Source of the DNA: Capra hircus
Taxonomy: Eukaryota > Chordata > Mammalia > Artiodactyla > Bovidae
Assembly (NCBI RefSeq): GCF_001704415.2
Contig: NC_030820.1
Location: forward strand, 39,228,036-39,292,035
Direction: 5' to 3'
Length of the DNA: 64,000 bases
Shown in pieces: positions 9,515 to 20,577 of this stretch. The translations under genes were made by a program, and so were the position numbers. Each line of letters begins with the position of its first letter. The stretch's first letter is position 1. Under the pieces are notes generated by a model. It was given only the letters and a program-made list of their open reading frames with translations. It searched no databases and was not told the DNA's origin.

Positions 9515-11119
9515 CCTTAACTAACTCTAACAACTGTCCCCATTACAACTTATTACTCATGTGGACTCAAAGAAAAAAAATCTTTCATTTCCACGCCAGG
9601 GTATTTTCAGAGGGAAAATCCAAAACAATTAAATACCTTCAGTGGAATCAAACGTAAGCAAAATTCAGCAAAATCTGAGTGTACAGAGCTTTGCAGAAAA
9701 GTGCCCATTTCCTTTTCTTTCAATAAAGTGACATTTTCTTCACAACATATGACATTTTCTGTGGCTTGGCAATTTGTTCCCTAGTGATGGGCGATCAGGG
9801 CCACTACCCAGTCTTGGGGTTCTGACCCCTCCACTCCCGGAGATTCTGCTTTTGTGTTTCCTTGGGGCTGGGTTAGGGCTGGGGCTGGGAAGAGCTTGGA
9901 AGAACGGCGTGGTAGGGGTGGGGGGAAGATTTTCACTGTTGTTTTTTCCTGGTGGCTCGGTTGGAAGGGTGGGGGCGGTGGGGGGGGGCGGTGGGGGGCG
10001 GAGGCGGTCGGTCCTCTCCGAGGCTACAGCCTGCCTCAGAGGACAGATTGCCCCCCTCTCCCCCCCCCCCCACCCCCGGCCGGCAGCACGCGCCTCTTTT
10101 GAGTCCAGATTGGCCGAGACCCGCGCTCAATAGCGGGAGGTTAATTTCCTTCACAAAGGTGAAGGGGGCACGGCTCCGGGGGGCCCCGCGCCCAGACAGG
10201 CGGCCCCTTTATTCCGCTGCGCCTTGATTGGAGCCCTTGATTTAGCATCTGATGTCAACCAGCAGACAAAATGCCCGCTCCGAATGAAAATGCATGAGGC
10301 CGCGCAAGAAGAGCGGAAACCAACTTCACTAGGGTGCACGCGGCTGGCAGCGCGTTTCGGGCTTTGGCCAACGCCACTTCGAATCGACCCAGCCCTGGGC
10401 GACGCGAAGGTTCCCAGTGGCTTGGACCGGACCGTTCCAACGATGCCAGTCCCGGAGCTTCCGGGAACTTAATAACAAAAAAAGTTCAGAAATTCAAGGT
10501 TTTTTTTGGAACCCAGACTGCTGTTTCCCCCATCCAACGCTGTGTCTGCAGGCGACTGAAGAAGTGCAGCGCCAACTGTTTCTCAAACTCGAGAGAAACC
10601 TTCCTGAGACCCTTGGGCGCGGTGGCTGCGGACATCGCCCTCGGCTGCAGCTAGCGGGCCAGACCCTCCACCCAAACTTGAAACTCCAGGGTCCCGTTTC
10701 CGCTTAAATCCTGGGTCCCCGCGGCCCATCAGTCCCAGGCCCGGGCGGGGTTCTGGGCGACTCCTGCTTGGCAGTTATTTTTGATTCCCGATTATTTCCC
10801 AATACCAGGAGGAGTTCCAGCGCCTCCCCCAACCCCTCTCCCGCCCCAGCAGCCGCGCTCGGATCTCCCCCGCCCCTGCCCACCGCCGCCCCTACCCCGC
10901 CGCCCCTACCCAATCAGCGCGCACAACTTCCCCCTCCGCTCCGGCTCGCGGATTGAACCCTCCTGACATATTTGGGGCCATTCTTCTCCTTTGTTGCTAT
11001 TTTGCTCGCGACCCGCGGGTAATCCCCGCGCGGGAGGAGGGGGGGCGAGCATTGTCGTGCTGATGGACGGGCCCATTTGGCGGCTCCGAGCCCCCCGGAG
11101 GAGAGACACAAAGCCCAGG

Positions 11120-11125
11120 CACGTG
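11120..11125. promoter_or_regulatory. INSM1: E-box CACGTG
   Basis: Palindromic CACGTG about 310 bp upstream of the predicted INSM1 start site; the USF/MYC class of site. Confidence 0.3.
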
Positions 11126-11253
11126 CGCCTCCGCATAGAGGAGCAGCAGACCGTGAAGGGAGGCGGGGCCGGGCGTGTGCCGGGGCCGGGCGGGGCGGCG
11201 GCGCCGGGCGGGGCGGCCGAGAGGCGCGCGCTGGGGCCTTGCGCCCTCAGGTA

Positions 11254-11259
11254 CATCTG
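11254..11259. promoter_or_regulatory. INSM1: E-box CATCTG in INSM1 promoter
   Basis: CATCTG (CAGATG on the other strand) is a NeuroD/Neurogenin-type E-box about 175 bp upstream of the predicted start. NeuroD1/E47 control of INSM1 through an E-box is published; whether this is the equivalent site is inferred. Confidence 0.4.
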
Positions 11260-11352
11260 CCGCACCTACCGGGCGACCCCCGAGTCCCGGGCCCCTTTTG
11301 GCCGCCGCGTCGCCCTCCCACCCGACCGGGTGGAGGAGCTGCGGGCGCGCTG

Positions 11353-11408
11353 ATTGGCTCCGGGGGAAGCGGGAGGCGAGAACAATGGCCCCCTCCCCCA
11401 GTTAAAAG
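11353..11408 (+). promoter_or_regulatory. INSM1: INSM1 core promoter (CCAAT and TATA-like)
   Basis: An inverted CCAAT box (GATTGGCT, ATTGG at 11353-11357) precedes a TATA-like TTAAAAG at 11402-11408. Transcription would start near 11430, giving a 5'UTR of about 175 nt and a transcript of about 2.9 kb, close to the human mRNA length I remember. Confidence 0.6.
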
Positions 11409-11429
11409 GGAGCGGCTCCCGGGCCCGGG

Positions 11430-11604
11430 GACAGGGACGCGCGTGCAGGGCGCAAAGGCGGGCCGAGCTGTCCGCCGGCGCCACGCGAGTCCCGCCGCCG
11501 CCGCCGCGCCCGGGCCATGCGCCGGGGACACTGAGGGCCGCCGGGGCCGAGCGCGGAGGTGGGACCGAGCCAGCCCCTCGCCCTCACCCTCGCGCCGCGC
11601 CAAC
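11430..11604 (+). other. INSM1: Predicted INSM1 5'UTR
   Basis: GC-rich leader inferred from the TATA-like box. An upstream ATG lies at 11518-11520 (GCCATGCGCC). The reading frame of the protein stays open upstream of the leader without a stop. Confidence 0.5.
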
Positions 11605-13161
11605 ATGCCCCGCGGCTTCCTGGTGAAGCGCAGCAAGAAGTCCACGCCGGTATCCTACCGGATCCGCGGCGGCGAGGACGGCGATCGCGCGCTGCTGCTC
11701 TTGCCGGGCTGCGGAGGCGCCCGCGCCTCCCCCCCGGCGCCCGGCCCGGGGCCGGGGCCAGGCCCGCTGCAGCCGCCGCCGCCGACCGAGCGCGCCCATG
11801 CGGCGCTCGCCGCCGCGCTCTCCTGCACGCCGGGCCCGCCGCCACCCACGCCGGGGCTGCGGGCTGCGCACTTCGGCAACCCCGAGGCCGCGCACCCGGC
11901 GCCGCTCTACAGCCCCACGCGGCCCGTGAGCCGCGAGCACGAAAAGCACAAGTACTTCGAGCGCAGCTTCAACCTCGGCTCGCCCGTCTCGGCCGAGTCC
12001 TTCCCCACGCCCGCCGCGCTGCTCGTGGGTGGCGGCGGCGGCGGGGCCAACGGCGCCGGAGGTGGTGGCACCTGCAGCGGCGACCCGCTGCTCTTTGCGC
12101 CCGCCGAGCTCAAGATGGGCACGGCTTTCTCGGTGGGGGCCGAGGCGGCCCGCGGCCCGGGGCCTGGTCCCCCACTGCCCCCCGCCGCCGCCTTGCGGCC
12201 CCCGGGCAAGCGGCCTTCGCCCCCCGCCGCGGCCGCCGCCGCCGCAGAGCCGCCCGCCAAGGTAGCCAAGGCCCCGGGTTCCAAGAAGCCCAAAGCCATC
12301 CGCAAGCTGCACTTCGAGGACGAGGTGACCACGTCGCCCGTGCTGGGGCTCAAGATCAAGGAGGGTCCGGTGGAGGCGCCGCGAGGCCGCGCGGGGGGTG
12401 CGGCGCGGCCGCTGGGCGAGTTCATCTGCCAGCTCTGCAAAGAGGAGTACGCCGACCCCTTCGCGCTGGCGCAGCACAAGTGCTCGCGGATCGTGCGCGT
12501 GGAGTACCGCTGCCCCGAGTGCGCCAAGGTCTTCAGCTGCCCGGCCAACCTGGCCTCGCATCGCCGCTGGCACAAACCGCGGCCTGCGCCCGCCGCCGCC
12601 CGCGCGTGCGAGCCCGAAACTCCTGCCCGGGCGGAGGCGAGGGAGGCGACGGGCGGCGGTAGCAGCGACCGCGACACGCCGAGCCCGGGCGGCGTGTCCG
12701 AATCGGGCTCCGAGGACGGGCTCTACGAGTGCCACCACTGCGCCAAGAAGTTCCGCCGCCAGGCCTATCTGCGCAAGCACCTGCTGGCGCACCACCAGGC
12801 GCTGCAGGCCAAGGGCGCGCCGCCGCCGGCGCCCCCGGCCGAGGACTTACTGGCCTTGTACCCCGGGCCCGACGAGAAGGTGCCCCAGGAGGCGGCCGGC
12901 GACGGCGAGGCGGCTGGCGTGCTGGGCCTGAGTGCGTCCGCCGAGTGCCACCTGTGCCCGGTGTGCGGGGAGACGTTCCCCAGCAAGGGCGCCCAGGAGC
13001 GCCACCTGCGCCTGCTGCACGCCGCCCAGGTGTTCCCCTGCAAGTACTGCCCGGCCACCTTCTACAGCTCGCCCGGCCTCACGAGGCACATCAACAAGTG
13101 CCACCCTTCCGAGAACAGACAGGTGATCCTCCTGCAGGTGCCCGTGCGTCCGGCCTGCTAG
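11605..13161 (+). CDS. INSM1: INSM1, zinc-finger transcriptional repressor
   Basis: Complete intronless CDS of 518 codons (human is 510). INSM1 (IA-1) is a nuclear repressor that drives neuroendocrine and neuronal progenitor differentiation. The N-terminus MPRGFLVKR is a SNAG domain, which recruits LSD1/CoREST-type complexes. Then follow proline-, alanine- and glycine-rich segments (about 43-60, 140-155, 195-215), a basic NLS-like stretch KKPKAIRK (227-234), and five zinc fingers: ZF1 C275/C278/H291/C293 (atypical), ZF2 C303/C306/H319/H323, ZF3 C376/C379/H392/H396, ZF4 C451/C454/H467/H472, ZF5 C479/C482/H495/H500. The protein ends QVPVRPAC. The start was chosen because SNAG must be N-terminal and the ATG has A at -3. 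The frame stays open 176 codons further upstream, but that part lacks homology and lies partly in the promoter. Its CpG island and E-boxes fit regulation by neurogenic bHLH factors. Confidence 0.98.
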   Translation: MPRGFLVKRSKKSTPVSYRIRGGEDGDRALLLLPGCGGARASPPAPGPGPGPGPLQPPPPTERAHAALAAALSCTPGPPPPTPGLRAAHFGNPEAAHPAPLYSPTRPVSREHEKHKYFERSFNLGSPVSAESFPTPAALLVGGGGGGANGAGGGGTCSGDPLLFAPAELKMGTAFSVGAEAARGPGPGPPLPPAAALRPPGKRPSPPAAAAAAAEPPAKVAKAPGSKKPKAIRKLHFEDEVTTSPVLGLKIKEGPVEAPRGRAGGAARPLGEFICQLCKEEYADPFALAQHKCSRIVRVEYRCPECAKVFSCPANLASHRRWHKPRPAPAAARACEPETPARAEAREATGGGSSDRDTPSPGGVSESGSEDGLYECHHCAKKFRRQAYLRKHLLAHHQALQAKGAPPPAPPAEDLLALYPGPDEKVPQEAAGDGEAAGVLGLSASAECHLCPVCGETFPSKGAQERHLRLLHAAQVFPCKYCPATFYSSPGLTRHINKCHPSENRQVILLQVPVRPAC

Positions 13162-13587
13162 AGCGCGCCCTCCACCCCGGCCCCCTGAACCGTGCCTTCG
13201 CTTGGAGACCCACGGAGAGAGCGCGCTCCGACCCCGCGCCCGCGCCGGGGGCGCCCACCCCCGGTGAAAGTGTGGTCTCCGCTTCTCTCGGTGTGGCGTG
13301 ACGGTAACCCCATCCTCTCGTTGTGACTCCTTTTGGACACCCCCCCCCCTTTGCGTTGTGTCCCCTTCTTCCCCCCACCATGGCGCAACAGGAGCCAATC
13401 TCTTTTTGTACAAGGGAGAAAAGCTGTACGCGTTTGTCTCGTGGTTGGAAGCCTCCCCTTGGAGGGGAGATGTTTTTCTTGCTAGTATTTCGCTGTGTTC
13501 ATGGTCTAGAAATGCGGTTTGCTCTCGCCTACCAATCTCTGCTCTCTATGTATGTAGCCTACGGGTTGTTTTGGGTGAATCTTGAGG

Positions 13588-13593
13588 AATAAA
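13588..13593 (+). promoter_or_regulatory. INSM1: Proximal poly(A) signal of INSM1
   Basis: AATAAA 427 bp after the stop. Use of this site would remove the AU-rich element. Confidence 0.5.
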
Positions 13594-13912
13594 TGCCTTT
13601 ATATTTCACAGGCTGTAAATTGAACTCCCCACATGATTAGCTTTATTATGGCTTGTGAACTGCTGGAGTCTGGCTTTACCTTTTTGTATGTGAACAAATC
13701 AAATTGCTTAAAAAAAGAGTTTTCTTTAGTCTAGCCACAAATGCCTTGAACGTTGTCTGTTTGGGATTGTTTTTAGGGGGGAGGGATGGGAATTTTCAGA
13801 AGATGCTGTAGAAACTGCCTCAGTGTTTTCACATAAGTCTTTTCAGTTTGATCATCTTTGTTGAGGTAGGACTATATGAGTTCCCTCTAAATGTATATGT
13901 TGATTTATGAGT

Positions 13913-13945
13913 AATTGTTATTTATTCTTTATTTATTTATATTAA
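13913..13945 (+). promoter_or_regulatory. INSM1: AU-rich element in INSM1 3'UTR
   Basis: Overlapping ATTTA motifs (TTATTTATTC, TTTATTTATTTATATTA). The function in mRNA decay is inferred from the motif class. Confidence 0.6.
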
Positions 13946-14277
13946 TTATGAAGATTATGATATTATTTGATTGCATATTTTTTGGTGCGCTTCCCCCCTC
14001 CCCCCGCCACTTTTGACATTTCACTGTGCATTTTAGAAGAGAGCCTTTTTCTAAAGGGATCTGTTAAAAGTTTTAACTTTTATACCTATCTGAGCGAATT
14101 ACAGACAACCTACCATTTTATTCTGCTTGGAGCCCCTCCCCCCTGGGGCCCTCGTACAACCGACAGCTCTTACTTTTAAATGCAATCTCTTTTCTACGTA
14201 CATTATTTTCTTAATTGTTAGCTATTTATAGAAAGCTTCAATAGAACTGTTTCAACTGTATAACTATTTACTATTCA

Positions 14278-14283
14278 AATAAA
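14278..14283 (+). promoter_or_regulatory. INSM1: Distal poly(A) signal of INSM1
   Basis: AATAAA followed within 25-35 bp by a GT-rich stretch (AAGTAAGGTGGAC). It gives a transcript of about 2.87 kb. Confidence 0.7.
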
Positions 14284-14302
14284 ATATTTTCAAAGTCAAA
14301 GT

Positions 14303-16190
14303 AAGGTGGACTTATTTCTGCATCCTGTGGTTTCAACAAGGATTTAAAACAGAGCTTCCAATGATTTCTTCAATGTATGCCTGTTGTTTATTAAGAAAAA
14401 AAATCCCACCACCATCACTGGAATCGTGGATTTTTAGAGATGAACCTGAGCTGCTGAATTCTGCCCTTCTGGCAGTTCTGGGGTGTAGGCTCAAAACAGA
14501 CTGGAGTCAGAGGCTTTTTAGGGGTCCTTAGGAATGTACTGGAAGGTAGAGTTAGATGGGAGGCTGTGTAAATCTTTTTCAGAGACACCTAGATAAATGT
14601 CCACAAGACTCTATCCTTTTAACCAAGGGGATATTAGAACACCACCTTAATTTAGCAGATCCTCATTTCCTGACAATTTGAGGCTCAGTGTAATTCCTCA
14701 GGTAAAGATGGGTAATTTTTGATCCTTAAGTATCAACCAGGATAAAGTAGGAATGATTTTATGGTTAGATTTCCAAAGTAAGGGACACAGACCAACTCCT
14801 GTTTGGGTGTACCATTAGTTAAGCAACTGAGTTTAAGGACTCAGAAATAATTTTCCAATCAGGTAAGCAGTCCATTTTGGGGGGAAAAAACCCTGGAGCA
14901 CCATCTGTTTGGGGTATTAAATTTAATAATGGTAATTTCAGTGTTTTCCATTATGTGTCACAAAGCCCTTCGAAGAACAACCCTGATGTTCACCAGTGAA
15001 TATTTGGAGTTGTTTTTCTCCACCTTTGAAACACTCGATCATGGAGCTGTGCTAACCATCACAGTTGTACATTCCCTGTGGCCCACTAAATCTAAGATTT
15101 TGCCCAGCAAAGGGATTTTAGAAATCCATACAGTTGAAGCTCCATTTCCAAAAGGTGTAGCTGGCATGATGGTGGGAAGGGCAACACGTGAGAAACTTGG
15201 AAGGAAAATGTGGCAAAAGAGATGACTTTCAGATTTTGAGCCTAAAGTTTTTTGTGGGGAAAGGTATACTGACAGTCTCAGCCTTCAGGACCAGCGAGTA
15301 CTCCTCTCTTTGGAAGGGTCTTAAAACAGACTCAGGAACAATGGAGGAGCAGCCAGCACAGGTGAGTTGCCTCAGGGACAAACTGCCCCTCTTTTTATTA
15401 TTATTATTTTTTATTATTATTTACCAGTTTGGAAAATACTGGAAGACCAAAGCTCTGTACAGCCCAACATGAAAGCACTGGGACAAAGCTGTGTTAACCT
15501 CCTGAAAACTTGGAATGAAACAAAGAAACCTTCAAATTTGTGGCCTGATAATTGCTCCCTTGAAGCAACAATAGGAGATTTTTAAAATGTTCCCTCTGAA
15601 TTTACACCTCACAATAAAAGACCCAGCACCTTGAGGGTCAGTGTAGGGTCCATGCCAATACAAATTTTCCTTAAAAACCTGGTGGTTGGCCTGCAGGTAT
15701 GACATCGTGGCATCTGTGTTTGGCTCGCTTTTCTTGTCCATAATCATAAAAGCGTAAACCCTAAGGCCCATCTTCAGAAAAATTTGACTTGGTGGTTTGC
15801 AAATGTGCTCCTTCATCCCTTGTGGAAATTCATTTTGACTGACCAAGGAGACCTTTTCTAAAACCGAAACCAAATTTCATGTTCAAATATGCTAGGAAAT
15901 CGCACAGTGAATTTCATCTCTGTGAGATATTCTGTGAAATCGCATACTGAAGGCAGTACACTGAAGTTGACTAAACAGCGCAGAGAGAAAGAAAACCGTG
16001 GTCACTTTGTTTCACAGTAATGCAACGTGAGTTAGTAGAATGTTCCACAGGCAGGAAATCAGATTGCCTGTCTCTTCATTCCTCCCTGGATAATAAGTTC
16101 CCAAGGGCTCCTATTATAAAATGCCAAGTGGAAATACACCCACCTTCCTTATAAGTGTGCAAAGGGTCCGGAGGGCATCTTATGTACGGA
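14303..16190. other. Intergenic sequence 3' of INSM1
   Basis: Non-repetitive, AT-leaning DNA. It has a (TTA)n low-complexity run at 15393-15423 and an AATAAA near 15615 without a supported gene. The 98-codon frame at 14929 has no recognised homology. Confidence 0.4.
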
Positions 16191-16520
16191 AGGCTGCTCC
16201 ACGCCCACCAGTGGGAACCGGCTGCGAAGGAACTCAAGACAGTTTAGCCTGGGGAGGCGGGCGCGGGGCAGGGGGGCGGCCGTTAGGACGCGGGCCGCCG
16301 CTGGGGGCGCTGTTCCTTCCCTGTAGCGCCATGGCCTAAAGGTGATGCCCAGGCCCTCTGGCTTCACTCTGGGTACCACTCGCGGAGGCAGCTGCTCCAG
16401 GGTCACTTGGAAGCGCGTGGAGCCAGGCCAGAGGCTCCACAGCTGCGACCCTATGACAGCGTCATGGCGCTGAGCAGAACAAGGCTGGAGGCCGGGTGGA
16501 CTCTGGGCCCTCAGTGGCAC
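16191..16520. other. Small GC-rich patch
   Basis: A CpG-bearing island of a few hundred bases inside AT-rich DNA, about 2 kb downstream of INSM1. It holds a strong CTCF-like word at 16294-16312. Confidence 0.4.
16294..16312 (+). promoter_or_regulatory. CTCF-like motif
   Basis: CCGCCGCTGGGGGCGCTG closely follows the CTCF core (GGGGGCGCT preceded by a C-rich arm), in the same orientation as the site at 3842. Confidence 0.4.
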
Positions 16521-17184
16521 CTAGGGGTATAGTGGGGTGCCCTGCAGACACCTGGGGGCACGAGTTGGGTCAGCACCCACAGTCACCGGGCACCTGTGGC
16601 CCAGAGCGTCTGCACCCAGAGGCGGCTGGCCCAGGGGTCCTCTATGAACCACCATTGTTTTGCTGCAGGCTTGCCGGGGTAGCCCCCACTCCCAACCGGG
16701 CACCCCTCCATCCCCTTGGACTTCATTCCACAGCTGAACACCATGTCTTTGAGACATAGGAAGCAGAAGAATCTTTTGACAGTCTTCTATAACATCCTAG
16801 AAATTCCTCACCCACCCAATATCTTGTGGATGTGAAAGGTCGAGAAGTGGCTTGGGCTCCAGGGCATCCAACAGGCCCGTGTCCTCATCTTTAAACTGGA
16901 GGGAATGGACTTTGGGAGACCCAGTGAGATACTGGGGAGGACTTCGTGGGCTGAAAGGTGAAGGCCAGTAAGGGTCCTAGGGGGAGTGGGTGAGAGAAAA
17001 GCTCCATCCGGGGAGTGTGTCTTGTGACCTTAGGACTAGTTATGAATCCGCTGGCCTGCGGTAGCAGGCTTTGACCCAAACTTGCTGTCTTTCTGCAGAA
17101 AGGATGTTTTGTCTTATGGGAAAAATTTTCTGGCAAATCCTAGTGTATGACCCTAGTGTATGGGGCCACTTAGATGGTCACCTA
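16521..17184. other. Intergenic sequence
   Basis: No exon, RNA gene or identified repeat. Confidence 0.4.
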
Positions 17185-17192
17185 CACACAAC

Positions 17193-17230
17193 AGTGTGTG
17201 TGTGTGTTTGTGTGTGTGTGCACGCACACC
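17193..17230. repeat. (TG)n microsatellite
   Basis: Imperfect TG repeat with one TTTG interruption, ending in CACGCACACC. Confidence 0.9.
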
Positions 17231-17641
17231 ACCCAGGTAGCCTGTTTCAGGCTAGGTTAAGTTACAGTCTTCTAGTGGCTAGGCTAGAGAAAGTTGTGTG
17301 TTTGCCTGTTAAAAGCCATGCTGCAGGGTTTAGAGAAGACCAATCAGGAAACCGAGTTGTAGAGAAGACCTGAAAGGTGGCAGAACACTCTAGAGCAAGA
17401 TCAGCTGAGCAGCACCTCACTAGGATTTGGTTCCGTTTAACTCCCAAGGTGGTACCAGGGCTTGGAGTAAAATATGGTGGTCCAAAGACACTTAGGAGTC
17501 TCATCCTAAATTCTGGAAACATCCAAATCATGTTGTGTCAATATAACCTGAAAGGAAGAGCCCAAGGATCTCACTGGGGAGACAGAGGGAGCAGAAAAAT
17601 GCATCTTCAAATTATAAATATCTCACATAGTGAAGAAACTT

Positions 17642-17850
17642 GATCAGTTGTGTCCAACTCTTTGCAGCCCCATGGACTGTAGCCCGCCAGGTTCCTCTAT
17701 CCATGGGATTCTCCAGGCAAGAATACTGGAGTGGGGTGCCATTTCCTATTTCAGGGGATCTTTCTGACCCAGGGATCGAACCCAGGTCTCTTGCATCTCC
17801 TGCCTTAGCAGGTGGTTTCTTGACCACTAGTGCCACCTGGGAAGCCCCAC
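17642..17850 (-). mobile_element. Bov-tA SINE with target-site duplication
   Basis: Reverse-oriented full copy, from GGGGCTTCCCAGGTGGCACT (minus) to the Bov-A end. It is flanked by perfect 11-bp repeats TGAAGAAACTT at 17631-17641 and 17851-17861, the duplication made on insertion. Confidence 0.95.
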
Positions 17851-17861
17851 TGAAGAAACTT

Positions 17862-19067
17862 AGTGTGATTTTACGGCCAACCTGCAGCATCAAATGACTC
17901 ATACCCATAGGGAAAGGCTGGAACACTTCCTGTAACGTGAGTGTTGTAACATGGCGACCGGCTCTGTCAGGCCTGTCAGCATCACAGAGAGCACCTCAGA
18001 TGTGAGGCCTGGTCACGGGTTCCCAGGAATGTCCCTGCCTGGTGGCCCTAGGAGAAAGAACTAGTCCCAGATACCCAGAGGATAAGGCCGTGCTCTGAAG
18101 GCCTGCTCCTAGTCCTGGCGCTTCCTCCCATTTGCTCACACCTTGGTCAACCAAGGCTCCCTGACAAGGCCAGCTACCTTCAGTCCACAGAAGGAAGGGG
18201 CCAGAGAAGAGACTACCTACCTGCCCAAGGATTTCCAGGAAGGGGACATCTTTCTCTCGCCAGGAGAAACAGGGAACTCCTGCCTCCTTCTGAGGTTGCT
18301 AAGGAAACAACTAATTTCCAACAGATTCATCAGCATCTCCTTGTCTTATACAAACAGCCAGCTACAGGCTTTGGTGTCATCAAGGCAATTTCCCAGTCAA
18401 GAGGATTTTGTGAAGACAAACGTGTCCTGTTTCTCTGGTCGGTTAGGAGGAACTGTGGGGGAAATTATGACGAATTAGACTGGGTCTTGGGAGTGACAGA
18501 GCCCAGCGGGCGGTATTTTGGACATTCCTGGTAAAGAGGAACTGCTTTCTCAGGGCTGGGTTAGAGGCATGCCTCGGCTTCCATGTCAACCACTCCTAGA
18601 TAGTTCGGGGGCATCATTAAGGCCTCATACGCTTCTTAGAATCAAGGCACATTTTTGTGTATCTGACTCAAAGTCAGTTACCATATTTTCACTGACCCAA
18701 ATACACACTCCTTCATCTCTTAAACCCCAGCTGTCATCATTGTCTACCAGGCACTTTTATTGTGGGCTTGTTCTGTTGCATCTGGAGAGTGGAATGTTGA
18801 GCGCAGGCAGGCTTCCTCTGGCAGCATATATGGTGAGCAGATGGGCTGTAAGGGTAAACGTGTTCATATTCATCTTGTTTGAAAATTTCTAGACTGTGTG
18901 GTCTTCTGGTGGCATTTCCACACAAAGCATCAATACTGATGCTTTTTCTTTAGCTCTTCACAAAAGCCCACACCGCTGGAACAAGCTGGTCTTAGAATAT
19001 TCTCCATTTTGAAGTGATACATATAGAATGTTTACTGCCAGTCAGAGCACATTCAAGGGCTCGACTA
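17862..19067. other. Intergenic sequence
   Basis: No coding exon or repeat recognised. The 111-codon frame at 18143-18478 has no recognised domain and is probably incidental. Confidence 0.35.
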
Positions 19068-19271
19068 TTTATTTATTTGGCTGCCTTGTGTCTTAGTTGC
19101 AGAACGCAGGATCCTTTGTTGTGGTATGAGGGCTCCAGAGCATGAGGGCTCCATAGCTGCAGTTTGTGGGCTTAGTTGCTCTTCCGTATGTGCGATCTTA
19201 GTTCCCCAACAAGGGATCCAACCCAAGTTCCCTGCATTGCAAGGTGGATCCTTAACCACCAGGGAAGTCCG
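19068..19271 (-). mobile_element. CHR-type tRNA SINE
   Basis: Minus-strand start GGACTTCCCTGGTGGTTAAG, then TTGGATCCCTTGTTGGGGA and a long 3' part (GAGCCCTCATACCACAACA) ending in an ATTT-rich tail. Confidence 0.85.
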
Positions 19272-20225
19272 CAAGGGCATGATCATTGACAGACAGTGTT
19301 TCACCTATGCCATGCACACACTGTGCAGCGTCACCAGCATGTATAAAAAGCTCGTCCACACCGTTTGCATTCCTGAGTCACCTGTGCTTCCTTCTCTCCA
19401 ACCAGAATCCAGGTGTTCTGTCTTCCCTCTACTTGGCTTGAACCAGTTGACTGAGCACTGCTCCAGGAAAACAGTAATGATGGGAACATCAGCCTGAATC
19501 CACTCCTCTCCTCCCTCATTCATCAAAGAAGGTCTTTGTATTTAAAGGCAACAGCTGCTCCATTTCTGTTGTCCAGGACTGGAGCCCTGATGCAATGTTC
19601 CTTCCCAAACGCCGCCGCCAGGTGACGGCCACCCCTGACGGTGACAGGATGTACAAAGTGAGCCAAGAGGCTCTTGTCTGTGGGATCTGATAGGAGGCAG
19701 ACGTGTTTAGGCACGGAAGGCTTCATAGGAGGTTCTTTCTACGTGAGAAAAAAAAATTAGGCTAGAATTTCCTCTGAGCACAAAGAACAGAAAAGCGTGG
19801 GGGAACTTGGACTTAAACACGTGTCGTTGAAAAGCTTAGTAACACCAATGGATAGAGGTCTTCTTCTACTTCTGTCTGTCCTATTCTATTATGTAAGATG
19901 AGTCTTCTAGAATATAGCTACAAAGAGATCATTATTAGAGGATGGGCAGAAACTGATAGGAACAAGGTACGTGAAAATGATGTGATTGAGGACTGCCAGG
20001 GATAAAAGGAGATGGACGAATCACCATCTCAGGGTGTCCAAACCTGAATAGAATCATGTCAGAGCAGATCAAATATTTTATACCACAAAGGAACACCCTT
20101 TTTTCACTCATCTCTTGAATAGAAGACCTTGATGGATTCTTTGAACAGTATTGTTTCCCTTGATATCTTCTTGAAGGTTTGCACATGAATATCTTGATAA
20201 CTCACGCGCACATGTTCCATCACTC
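19272..20225. other. Intergenic sequence
   Basis: No supported gene or repeat. A few short open frames are at chance level. Confidence 0.35.
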
Positions 20226-20425
20226 AGTCATGTCCATGGCTTTTGTGACCCCATGGACTGTAGCCCAGCAGGCTCCTCTGTCCATGGGATTCTCCAGGCA
20301 AGAATACTGAGCGGGTTGCCGCTTCTCTGGGGGATCTTCCCAACCCAGGGACTGAACCCATGTCTCTTCTGCCTCCTACACTGGCAGCTGGATTCTTTGC
20401 CGCTAGGGCCGCCTGGGAAGCCCCA
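20226..20425 (-). mobile_element. Bov-tA SINE
   Basis: Minus-strand head GGGGCTTCCCAGGCGGCCCT and Bov-A body (GCCTGGAGAATCCCATGGAC) are both present. Confidence 0.9.
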
Positions 20426-20577
20426 TCCTGATAAATTACCAGATAAATTACAATCTGAAATCATTTTCCTGCAACACTTACATAATTAAGATTTCAGATT
20501 TGTATCCAAGAAAACTTTTTGCTTTGTTAACCACAGAGAAAAGCATGAACTTTGTATTTTCAAAATGTGAAAATTGA

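Larger units (their letters stand above)
9850..13330. other. INSM1: INSM1 CpG island
   Basis: Continuous CpG-dense DNA covers the upstream region, the 5'UTR and the entire INSM1 coding region, typical of intronless developmental regulators. G and C homopolymer runs occur at 9970-10000 and 10060-10077. Confidence 0.8.
13162..14302 (+). other. INSM1: INSM1 3'UTR
   Basis: A 1.1-kb untranslated region, AT-rich in its distal half. It contains clustered ATTTA pentamers at 13917-13942, an AU-rich element that usually marks unstable mRNAs, and two AATAAA signals. Confidence 0.85.

Noticed and set aside
11559..12662. 367-codon alternative-frame ORF inside INSM1
   Set aside because: Overlaps the zinc-finger CDS in another frame; low-complexity R/A/G/P translation with no homology.
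11584..12795. 403-codon open frame antisense to INSM1
   Set aside because: Codon shadow of a very GC-rich gene; the composition removes stops on both strands and no domain is visible.
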